Shown here one piece after another: positions 36,888 through 44,977 of a stretch of DNA of 64,000 nt. The notes below the pieces were generated by a model. That model did not search any database and was not told the DNA's origin. It saw nothing but the letters and a program-made list of their open reading frames with translations. Made by a program: the position numbers and the translations under genes. Position 1 is the stretch's first letter; the number at the start of each line of letters is the position of its first letter. This DNA is from an uncultured Pelagibacteraceae bacterium (GTDB lineage: Bacteria; Pseudomonadota; Alphaproteobacteria; Pelagibacterales; Pelagibacteraceae): the NCBI GenBank assembly GCA_902518155.1, contig CABYFA010000002.1:1-64000 (forward strand), in the 5' to 3' direction.

Positions 36888-36955
36888 CTGAGGGATAGAA
36901 GTTAAAGTTAAAAAATAATCATAATTTCAACAAGTTTTTTTTATAATATCTGACT

Positions 36956-37408
36956 GTGAAAAAAATTTTCTTATTTTTATTAACTTTTTTTTTCTTCACT
37001 CAATCATCATATGCAATTTTAAAAGTAACCAAACTTCCTTATAAAGATGCTCAAATAGAGCGAATATATAAACTTGATAATGGTAAATATATTTTTATTG
37101 AGCAATTTGTGAGAGGTCATATTATTTGGGAATACGACCAAGAATTAGATAAATTTAAACAAATTTCTCGTGTTTGGGGTTTCATTGATCTTGCATCAAA
37201 ATGTGAACAATTAAAAAGCCAAGATATTTATTTCGCAACCACGTTAGAATATTGGTTTGCTGGGGGTACTAATATTGATTATCCAGAGATAAGAATATTT
37301 GAATTATACGAACCCAATCCTTGGAGAGATACTGATATAGGAATTACACCTAGCATGAAATATGCAAAAGAGTGGTGTACTTTTTATAAACCTTATTATA
37401 TAAAATAA
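36956..37408 (+). CDS. exported protein of unknown function
   Basis: A 150-aa protein with a GTG start and a clear signal peptide (KKIFLFLLTFFFFTQSSYA). The mature part has EQFVRGHIIWEYDQELDKFK, FATTLEYWFAGGTNIDYPEI and two cysteines (SKCEQL, EWCTFY) that might form a disulfide. No family recognised. It follows the tRNA remnant and has no close partner. Confidence 0.65.
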   Translation: MKKIFLFLLTFFFFTQSSYAILKVTKLPYKDAQIERIYKLDNGKYIFIEQFVRGHIIWEYDQELDKFKQISRVWGFIDLASKCEQLKSQDIYFATTLEYWFAGGTNIDYPEIRIFELYEPNPWRDTDIGITPSMKYAKEWCTFYKPYYIK

Positions 37409-37475
37409 ATACCGTCCGTGATTTAGAAATAACTCTACTTGCTTCGGACATTAAACATTAACGCTAAAGGAGCAT

Positions 37476-37709
37476 ATGAAATATAAAATCAAAAAAGCAA
37501 AGAAAGACGACCCAATTTATAAAAAAGGGTTTACCATTAGTTCTATTAAGGACTACTTCCAATCAAAGAAAGATAGAGGGTTAAAGCCTTTATTCTTTGA
37601 AAAAATAGGGGATAAAAACTCTTCTCGAGACGAAAAACTTCAAAACCTAATCAAAGTATTAAAGGCGAATGGTTGGAAAATTAAAGGGGGACCTAATGGC
37701 AACAATTAA
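37476..37709 (+). CDS. 77-aa basic protein of unknown function
   Basis: A Lys-rich protein (MKYKIKKAKKDDPIYKKGFT; later LIKVLKANGWKIKGGPNGNN) with a strong AAAGGAG ribosome-binding site. No cysteine, membrane segment or recognised domain. It overlaps the next small gene by 14 bp, so the two are probably one unit. Its style resembles small phage or satellite genes. Confidence 0.6.
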   Translation: MKYKIKKAKKDDPIYKKGFTISSIKDYFQSKKDRGLKPLFFEKIGDKNSSRDEKLQNLIKVLKANGWKIKGGPNGNN

Positions 37710-37863
37710 GGAGGTATACGAGCTACTTAAAAAAAAACAAGCAGCAGGTGAAAAGATAGGAATGTTTGGAGAGTCTTTGGTTGAGGAGTATGAAAAAGAG
37801 GATAAGGACCAAACTACTAAAGAGGTCAGTGTAACGTTTATAAAGAAGAAAGAAAATCAATAA
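37696..37863 (+). CDS. 55-aa protein of unknown function
   Basis: The track starts at 37669, but the ATG at 37696 has a good ribosome-binding stretch (AGGGGGACCTA) and gives MATIKEVYELLKKKQAAGEK. The protein is charged and helical (SLVEEYEKEDKDQ) with no recognisable domain. It is coupled to the preceding 77-aa gene. Confidence 0.55.
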   Translation: MATIKEVYELLKKKQAAGEKIGMFGESLVEEYEKEDKDQTTKEVSVTFIKKKENQ

Positions 37864-38023
37864 GTTAAATTGAATATCCTGTATTCTAAATGTTAGAAAT
37901 ATATGGTTATTGTTTAGAGCGGTAATGTTTAGAAGATAAATTGTTATTAGCTAGAAATATACAATTTAATTAAATATTATTATTTATATAAAATAATAGA
38001 CATTTAGAAATACTAGTCTTACA

Positions 38024-38200
38024 TTATTTATCTTTTTTAGACCATTTTTTTACAGTTTTTGAATTTACACTTCCTTTTTTTTCAGCAGTGTAGCCAATCA
38101 TATATTGTTTTGCATGGGCAGCTGGTCTTTTAAATCCACGTTTTTTGTAAAGCGCAGTCATTGATTTTAAAGTAGGCTCAGTCTTTGTCTTCTTTTTCAT
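38024..38200 (-). CDS. 58-aa basic protein, not in ORF track
   Basis: The frame reads MKKKTKTEPTLKSMTALYKK, then RGFKRPAAHAKQYMIGYTAE and ends KTVKKWSKKDK. Highly basic, without cysteine or membrane segment, suggesting nucleic-acid binding. It occupies the minus strand of the 460-bp space before the methyltransferase; the remainder of that space (37864-38023, 38201-38323) is AT-rich with nothing I can identify. Confidence 0.5.
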   Translation of the reverse strand: MKKKTKTEPTLKSMTALYKKRGFKRPAAHAKQYMIGYTAEKKGSVNSKTVKKWSKKDK

Positions 38201-38323
38201 TGATTATTAATATACCATCCAACCAAGATAGCTGCAATTTCATTAGATATTAAGACCTCAAGCATTGTGAATTAAATAAAAAGTTTATTATGTTTTTTAC
38301 TATTATTGTTATATTTATAAATA

Positions 38324-39334
38324 ATGGGAAAGATAACATCTATAGATTTATTTGCAGGAGTAGGAGGAATGAGAATTTCTCTTTCAAAAGCCTTAAGAAA
38401 ATTAGGTTATGCTGATGAATGTAAGCTATATTCAGAAATTAACTCTTATAGTCAACAAACTTACAATGAGAATTTTCCAGAAACAAAGTTAATAGAGGAT
38501 ATTAAATCAATAGATAAGAAAAATATTGATCAAATAATACCCGATCATGATATCTTGTTAGCTGGTTTCCCATGCCAACCTTTTTCAATAGCAGGTATTT
38601 CAAAAAGAAAAAATCTTAAAAGAGCTTACGGCTTTGAGGATAAAGACCAAGGAGATTTATTTTTTAATATTTTAGATATTTTAAATACAAAAAAACCTAG
38701 AGCATTTGTTTTAGAAAATGTGCAAAATTTAAAAAATCATCAAAGAGGTAAATTGTTAAATAAAATTCTTAAAGAGCTTAGAAAAAATTATTATGTACCA
38801 GAACCACAAGTTTTGGATGCGCAGAATTTTGGATTAGCTCAAAGAAGAAGAAGAATTTTTATAGTTGGTTTTTTAAATTTTAATGGAGATTTTAAATTTC
38901 CAAATCCAACTAATAAAAAAACAAAAGTAAAAGATTTTTTAGATTTATACCCACCCAAAAAATATATTATTTCAGATTTGCTTTGGAAAAGTCATAAAAA
39001 AAGAAAGTTAAGAAACAAAAAAGCAGGAAAGGGTTTTGGATATAAATTAACTTATCCAACCGATAAAGCGACAATTACTATTTCAGCAAGATACTATAAA
39101 GATGGTAGTGAATGCTTGCTTTATAGAGGTGACAATAAAAATCCTAGAAAATTAACTCCAAGAGAAGTTTTTAGGCTTCAAGGTTTCCCAGAAAGTTTTA
39201 AATTTTCAGTTTCAGATTTGCAAGCATATAAACAAGCAGGCAATGCTGTACCAATTAATGTAGTAGAGAAAGTTTGTATAGAAGTCTTGAAATATTTAAT
39301 AAGAAAAAAAAATAGAATTAAAAATGCTGCTTAG
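38324..39334 (+). CDS. drmMII: DNA (cytosine-5) methyltransferase, DISARM DrmMII candidate
   Basis: A 336-aa C5-cytosine methyltransferase with all motifs: SAM site DLFAGVGGMRISL (residues 8-20), catalytic GFPCQPFSIAG (Cys84), ENV at 131, QRRRRIFIVGF, then LTPREVFRLQGFP and QAGNAVPINVV. It would mark host DNA against the neighbouring restriction-like operon. It is convergent with drmB, their last 4 bp overlapping. Class-2 DISARM uses exactly this enzyme type, supporting the name; the recognised sequence cannot be read from the protein. Confidence 0.88.
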   Translation: MGKITSIDLFAGVGGMRISLSKALRKLGYADECKLYSEINSYSQQTYNENFPETKLIEDIKSIDKKNIDQIIPDHDILLAGFPCQPFSIAGISKRKNLKRAYGFEDKDQGDLFFNILDILNTKKPRAFVLENVQNLKNHQRGKLLNKILKELRKNYYVPEPQVLDAQNFGLAQRRRRIFIVGFLNFNGDFKFPNPTNKKTKVKDFLDLYPPKKYIISDLLWKSHKKRKLRNKKAGKGFGYKLTYPTDKATITISARYYKDGSECLLYRGDNKNPRKLTPREVFRLQGFPESFKFSVSDLQAYKQAGNAVPINVVEKVCIEVLKYLIRKKNRIKNAA

Positions 39335-41298
39335 CTATTAAAAAGCTCTTCAAAATATCCTACTAAATTAGTTTGGGTATCTCCTACTATAGTTGTTCTA
39401 TCTAAAAGCTGATTTGCTTCCTCACAAGATGTTTCAGGTAGAAATGAACAAGCATGACAAGATGCTGAGTTAGTTCCACTTAATCCTTGACTTTTATTAT
39501 CTATACATACTGGATCGTACGAACAAACTTGAGCTTTAATCAAAGATTGTTTAATGATATTTTCTAAATTCCTTGGCTCACCTTCTCTTACTAAGCCTCC
39601 TAGGCTGCCTTCTGAATCGCCTGATGCAGTATATATAAGCACACCATTCATCGGCTTATCAGGATAATCTAAATCACAATATACTCGCTCTCTTAATGAA
39701 GCACTTCCATAACCACATGAATAACTTAATTGATTTATCATTAAATGTGCAAAAGTGTGAATTAAAAAAAACTTCGTATTTAATTTTCTTTCTGGAAGAT
39801 TTCTTTCTTTACGGTTTTTATTATACCTATCATTAATTTCTATAAGGTGATTTTGAGAAAAATTACTACTCCATTCTTTAAGTTTTTTCTCATTAAATTC
39901 AAAGAATATACCTTCTCCTTTGACGGTAATACCAGGGTACCATTCTAATTTTTCAAGAGAGTTAGATTGAATATTTGATTCCTTTGAAGGATCATAAGGC
40001 AACATTCTTGTAAACCCTGTTTGAACTCTTGTTTCAATCAAACTATCAATCAAAAAAATATTACTAAAATATTCTTTTAATTTTCCATATTTAATCATAT
40101 CAATTTTTCGTATTTTTAATTCCAGATCATTGTTATCTGAGGGATCTTTATTTTTTATAAAGTTATATTCTTGAAATCGATACTCTTCTTCATCATCAAC
40201 TGCCTCATTTTTTTGGCTTTCAATACCTTTAAGTTTTATATCTATTGCTTCTAAAACTTTGTCCTCATCTAAATTGAACTGTTTTATTCTTGATTTTAAT
40301 ACTAATTTTAGCTCATGGGTATTTTTGGAAAATTCTTTTACCAAAGACCAAATATCTTTTTTATTTAAAAACTCGAGTATTTTTCTATCTATTTTTCCAG
40401 TTTTTACAGGAATAAATATAGAACTTTTAACTACTGGGTAATAAACATTTGAAGCTTGTCTCAAAACAACCTTTGGCGACTCTTTACAACCTTTTTCATG
40501 TTGATTTAATCCTAGCCAAGGTCTGTTACCTGTGCATTTATATTTAATTTTTTTTTCTAAAGGAGTAATTTCTTTTCCACCTTCATCGCTAATATTGAAG
40601 CTGTTAACTGCTTCTGCTAATGAATAACCTTCATTACATCTCACACAATCTACCCTTACATTCATAAGTGAATTATTTCCACCTCTACCGTCGACAAAAC
40701 GTAATTCACATTTTTCAGGATCATACTTATTTTTTCTGTGAACCCATTCTATAAAAGGGAAATCATCTATATGGCCTTTCTCGCATATAACCATAAATCT
40801 TATTGGTAATAAAAATTTTTTTTTCCACGTTTCATTGTTATTTGAGCAGATTTTAAAGTGTTTTTCATTTATCAGTTTTCCATTTTGATCTCTTTTGGGG
40901 TTACATCTTGGAGCATCAGATGAAAATAGAGGTGCTTTATGCATTAGGTTACATTGATGACAATAATGCCATTGAGGAAAACGAACATATGGTAAAAATT
41001 TAGCTTTTAAGCTCTCATCGTATGAGTATTGCCTAAAATCTGGCGGTTCTAAAAAATATTCTTTTTTAAGTCTGGCCTGAAGCCTTGGTTCAAATATTTT
41101 CCAACCATCCGGTGGTGTCTTGTTATCAAACATGTTTTCCCAAGCTTCTAAACCAGCTAACATCAGTGAGTCTTGATCACCGGATTTGCTCCATTGATTT
41201 TTAAACAAATAAAGTGAACCAACACCAAAAATTGAAATTATTTGAGATTTTCTAATTGTTCTTTTTGCAAAAGTGTTTCGACGATTAGTACTTCTCAT
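39331..41298 (-). CDS. drmB: DUF1998-domain protein, DrmB-like
   Basis: A 655-aa protein. N-terminal zinc-type cysteines occur (WHYCHQCNLMH, about residue 110), more CxxC pairs lie in the middle, and a clear DUF1998 domain lies at the C terminus: FLIHTFAHLMINQLSYSCGY, GVLIYTASGDSEGSLGGLVR and CSYDPVCIDNKSQGLSG with CHACSFL. This is the usual DrmB layout. DrmB partners the DrmA helicase to bind DNA in DISARM. Its ATG overlaps the drmA stop (ATGA), with an AAAGGA ribosome-binding site inside drmA. Confidence 0.88.
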   Translation of the reverse strand: MRSTNRRNTFAKRTIRKSQIISIFGVGSLYLFKNQWSKSGDQDSLMLAGLEAWENMFDNKTPPDGWKIFEPRLQARLKKEYFLEPPDFRQYSYDESLKAKFLPYVRFPQWHYCHQCNLMHKAPLFSSDAPRCNPKRDQNGKLINEKHFKICSNNNETWKKKFLLPIRFMVICEKGHIDDFPFIEWVHRKNKYDPEKCELRFVDGRGGNNSLMNVRVDCVRCNEGYSLAEAVNSFNISDEGGKEITPLEKKIKYKCTGNRPWLGLNQHEKGCKESPKVVLRQASNVYYPVVKSSIFIPVKTGKIDRKILEFLNKKDIWSLVKEFSKNTHELKLVLKSRIKQFNLDEDKVLEAIDIKLKGIESQKNEAVDDEEEYRFQEYNFIKNKDPSDNNDLELKIRKIDMIKYGKLKEYFSNIFLIDSLIETRVQTGFTRMLPYDPSKESNIQSNSLEKLEWYPGITVKGEGIFFEFNEKKLKEWSSNFSQNHLIEINDRYNKNRKERNLPERKLNTKFFLIHTFAHLMINQLSYSCGYGSASLRERVYCDLDYPDKPMNGVLIYTASGDSEGSLGGLVREGEPRNLENIIKQSLIKAQVCSYDPVCIDNKSQGLSGTNSASCHACSFLPETSCEEANQLLDRTTIVGDTQTNLVGYFEELFNS

Positions 41299-44200
41299 AT
41301 TTTTCCTTTGTATGACTGAATAATTATAGCATTACACTCTTTGTCCACATTTCTCATAGACGTAAGTGTTTCAAAAGGATCACCTTCGGGCGGTGTCTCA
41401 GATCCTGCAGGTATCATTAGTAAAGAACTTGTACTTTGATTTGCTATCGAAACCATTTTTCCATACTCTTGGGGATTTGTATTTTCCCATTTATCAAAAA
41501 TAAAATCTAATTCTTTCTCGGTATTTAATTCTTCTTCAGCATGTTCCGGATCTGCCTTTCTTACATAAGATAAAATATATCTTTTTATTTTTAATTTTAA
41601 CTTTTCATTGGGAGGAGATGGATTTAATCTAAGTGTAGTTCCCCATAGTCTAGCGAGACCAATCACAATTGCATGTAAACATCTTGATCTAACTGGATCC
41701 GAATGTGACGTAATACTAGTTGGTTCAACAAATTTATAGAGATTTTCATGATAGCTTTGAAATTTTTCATAGTGTGATCTATCTCTAGGCCTAAAAGGAC
41801 TCAATATAGTCAATACTAATCCAGGCTTACTTTTTTCTCTTCCAACTCGGCTTGATGCCTGAATATATTCCGAAGTAGTTTTTGGTTGACCAACTATTGT
41901 CATCAAAGCTAGTCTTGGAATATCTATTCCAACCTGAATCATATTGGTTGTTAAACATATATCTATTGCCTTATTGTTATCTTGAGAATGTTGAGTAAAA
42001 AGTCTATCTAAAATTTCTGGCACTGCACTACTTTGGACTCTAGAAGTTAACTCCTCTGGTTTGTAGAGGCCTCTACGCATATCTTTGGTATATTTTTCAC
42101 CCATAACTTCTTTTCTTAGACCTTTTCTATAATATTCACCTCTTAAATTTCCTTTTGCATCTGCTTGTATTAATGCTGCTCCACCCATTAATTCTCGTAT
42201 ACTGTTAAAATAAAAAAGATTAGTCCAATATGGATCATAACATTTAGTATCATTATCAGAATTTATTCTTGCTTCATTTGCAGCCATACACATAGAAGAC
42301 ATAATTTTAGCTTGAGTAATTTGAGGAGAAGATGCGCTAGGACAAAAAACACCCACATATTTTCTACCTTCTTCATTCTTAGCTTCAACTGAAAAAAAAG
42401 AGTCCTCTAATTGATTTGATTGTGGAGGAAAAATATGACATTCACTCCCGTAAAGATTTTTTACTTGTTGTTCAGCTCTGCTAATTGTTGCAGTAGATCC
42501 AATTATTTTGGCATTAATAATTTTATCACCGATTTTTTTTTCTGTTAAAGCACTAAGAAATATTTCATACATTCCAGCAATGGAACCTAATGGTCCTGAA
42601 ATCAAATGAAGTTCATCCTGAATTATTAGATCAGGTTTGGTAAATTTTTCATTATCGAACATTGATATTGCTTCATGAAGCCATGTAACTGAAGCAAATT
42701 TATCTATTGTACCAATTAATAAAGTAGGTGGCTCATTATAAATTCTTTCATCGATTACTGTAATTGGTAGATTTTCTTTATCACTTGAAAAGGAACAGTC
42801 TTTATTTGGACAAACATAGTGAAAATGTTTTTTTTTACCTAAAATTTTGTATCCTCTTGGTCTTTCTTGATCTTTTACAAACTGCTCATTACACCAAGGA
42901 CAATTAAGTAAAATAAATTTATTTTTTGAAGTATCCTTTGGATCAAAAAAAAGCTCTGTTAAACACTGTGAGGCCTCATTCTCTTTGTTAGGAGTAGACT
43001 CTTTACCAATCCAAAGACCTAGAGAAATCTTCTCCTGTCCAAGTAAATTTGAATTTTTACGTCTTATTAGTTCACACGCACATATTAAAGATGCAGCTCT
43101 TTGAAATTGCTGAGTAGTTAAAAGCCTTAGAGTATATCTCATTAATACAGCGCAACCCTTCTCATCTTTTGAATTCAATTTTCTCAAAAATATAGTGAAG
43201 CTGGTAAGACCCAAATAAGCTTCTGTTTTACCGCCACCTGTGGGAAACCAAATTAAATCCATTATTTTTCTTTCATCACTATCAGGTTCTAAAAAACTTT
43301 TTATGTTCAAAAGAATAAAGGCTAATTGGAAAGGTCGCCAATTACCTTTTTTAAGATCTTCTAATTTTTTTTCATAATCAATATCAATTTTAAAATCTTT
43401 AATTTGATAGTGAACTTGTTGTAAATACATACTATGGTTCATAAAAATAAACGCCTTTTGAGCAATTTTATTTTTTTCAAGAATTGATATACCTTGATTA
43501 ATTCTTTTAAGAATATTTTTACATTTTTCTGTATTTATTTCTGACGTTTTTTTAAAAACCTCACTTGAAAATTTTTTTCCCCTTGAAATTTCTTGATCTA
43601 TCCAAGAAGAATATTTTTCTGATAATTTTTTTGATTGTAAAATTGCAAAATCTATATCCTCAGAAAATTTTTTCATATTTAATTCAAGATCTTTAAATTC
43701 TTGGGCTTGAATTGGCTTAGTTTCGAAAACTGGTATTATTTCAGACTGAATAATAAATTGACCATCTTGATTTTTTTTCCAAGAAGGGGCACAACCATGA
43801 CCTATTGCATAAGATTTTCTATTATGATGTAACAAATTTAAAGATTTTTCTTCCTGACTTAACTTATCAATATTTATTTGATCAAAAGAATGAAAAATAT
43901 TGTCAGAACTTTTTTTTGCATGAATAAAAAAATTGCTTTGAAAAAAGCACTTATTTACAAGAATTTTTTCTTTACTCGCTAAATTAGTATTAACAAGAGA
44001 AACTGTTAAATATTTTTTATCTTGATCTTTATGAGGTCTTATTATTACAGAAATACATAATCCAATATCCTCTTTTTTTTCATCTTTTAAATTTTTAATT
44101 ATTCTTTTACTAGAATTGTTTAATTCATTCGACTGAATCTCAATTATTGAATTTATAGATTCTCTTTGATATCCACTTTTTACTTCTTCAATTTCTTTTT

Positions 44201-44975
44201 TATTTTCTTTAATCGAATTGATGTCATTCTCTATTAACATCTCCAGTTCTTCTCTTTTAATTTTTTCAAGTTCTTTAATAGTTCTAGATATATGTGTAGG
44301 TACTTTTTCTTTATCGAAACCTACTCTTTTGTTAGTTTCAAAATGTGGATCAAAATAATCTCTAAAATTAACTTTTATATTTGATACAGTATAGATATTT
44401 TCTAAAAATTTATGACACTCATCCTGAGTATTTTTTGGTAATTTAAATTTTTCAAATAACCATTGATAAGAATTTTCATACTTAGATAAGTAACAACAAG
44501 CCATCAAAAGTTGTTTTGAAGGTTCTTTGCCTAGTTTATTATACCTTCCTATATCATTAACTCCGATAATAACTGGTTTATCATTAGATACTAAAATAGT
44601 CATACCCATTGCCGAAGCTCTTAGTTCATTTGTTAAGTCTAAATCAAAATTATTATCTGAAACCTGGTCTTCAATATCATCTTCGGACGTTTCTGGTGAT
44701 TTATCCTTAGTTTCCATTATATTTTTTTCATCAAAAATATTTTCATTTTTGTAGTCATCTTCATCAAAATGATAACTATTAACTTCTCCCTGAGGGAATA
44801 ATATACCAGCTGTATACACACTCCTTGGGCTTTTATCTAAAATCTCATTTGAATGATTGTATTTGTCTTGTGAATAATATTCAAAACTTGACATTCCTGG
44901 ACCAACTAATTGTTTTTTTAACTCTTGAATTAGGTATTCTCTTGTTTCAGAAGCTGATTTAATTATTTTTGTCAT
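41295..44975 (-). CDS. drmA: superfamily 2 helicase, DrmA-like
   Basis: A 1226-aa DNA translocase. Helicase motifs are Walker A IWFPTGGGKTEAYLGL (about residue 580), the DExH-type box LIIQDELHLISGPLG (about 786), GSTATISRAE (motif III), and YIQASSRVGRE (motif VI, about 1042). Cysteine pairs (NCPWCNEQF, VCPNKDC) near 690-730 make a zinc insert. The size and adjacency to DUF1998 match DISARM DrmA, which with DrmB recognises invading DNA. The long N terminus (about 550 aa) is charged and unassigned. Confidence 0.88.
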   Translation of the reverse strand: MTKIIKSASETREYLIQELKKQLVGPGMSSFEYYSQDKYNHSNEILDKSPRSVYTAGILFPQGEVNSYHFDEDDYKNENIFDEKNIMETKDKSPETSEDDIEDQVSDNNFDLDLTNELRASAMGMTILVSNDKPVIIGVNDIGRYNKLGKEPSKQLLMACCYLSKYENSYQWLFEKFKLPKNTQDECHKFLENIYTVSNIKVNFRDYFDPHFETNKRVGFDKEKVPTHISRTIKELEKIKREELEMLIENDINSIKENKKEIEEVKSGYQRESINSIIEIQSNELNNSSKRIIKNLKDEKKEDIGLCISVIIRPHKDQDKKYLTVSLVNTNLASKEKILVNKCFFQSNFFIHAKKSSDNIFHSFDQINIDKLSQEEKSLNLLHHNRKSYAIGHGCAPSWKKNQDGQFIIQSEIIPVFETKPIQAQEFKDLELNMKKFSEDIDFAILQSKKLSEKYSSWIDQEISRGKKFSSEVFKKTSEINTEKCKNILKRINQGISILEKNKIAQKAFIFMNHSMYLQQVHYQIKDFKIDIDYEKKLEDLKKGNWRPFQLAFILLNIKSFLEPDSDERKIMDLIWFPTGGGKTEAYLGLTSFTIFLRKLNSKDEKGCAVLMRYTLRLLTTQQFQRAASLICACELIRRKNSNLLGQEKISLGLWIGKESTPNKENEASQCLTELFFDPKDTSKNKFILLNCPWCNEQFVKDQERPRGYKILGKKKHFHYVCPNKDCSFSSDKENLPITVIDERIYNEPPTLLIGTIDKFASVTWLHEAISMFDNEKFTKPDLIIQDELHLISGPLGSIAGMYEIFLSALTEKKIGDKIINAKIIGSTATISRAEQQVKNLYGSECHIFPPQSNQLEDSFFSVEAKNEEGRKYVGVFCPSASSPQITQAKIMSSMCMAANEARINSDNDTKCYDPYWTNLFYFNSIRELMGGAALIQADAKGNLRGEYYRKGLRKEVMGEKYTKDMRRGLYKPEELTSRVQSSAVPEILDRLFTQHSQDNNKAIDICLTTNMIQVGIDIPRLALMTIVGQPKTTSEYIQASSRVGREKSKPGLVLTILSPFRPRDRSHYEKFQSYHENLYKFVEPTSITSHSDPVRSRCLHAIVIGLARLWGTTLRLNPSPPNEKLKLKIKRYILSYVRKADPEHAEEELNTEKELDFIFDKWENTNPQEYGKMVSIANQSTSSLLMIPAGSETPPEGDPFETLTSMRNVDKECNAIIIQSYKGKI

Positions 44976-44977
44976 TT

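Noticed and set aside
36848-36930. Functional tRNA-Leu gene
   Set aside because: Variable arm, T-arm and acceptor 3' strand are missing after the anticodon loop.
44527-44754. 75-aa plus-strand ORF inside the DrmA-like gene
   Set aside because: Ser/Leu-rich antisense shadow of a charged region; no start signal.
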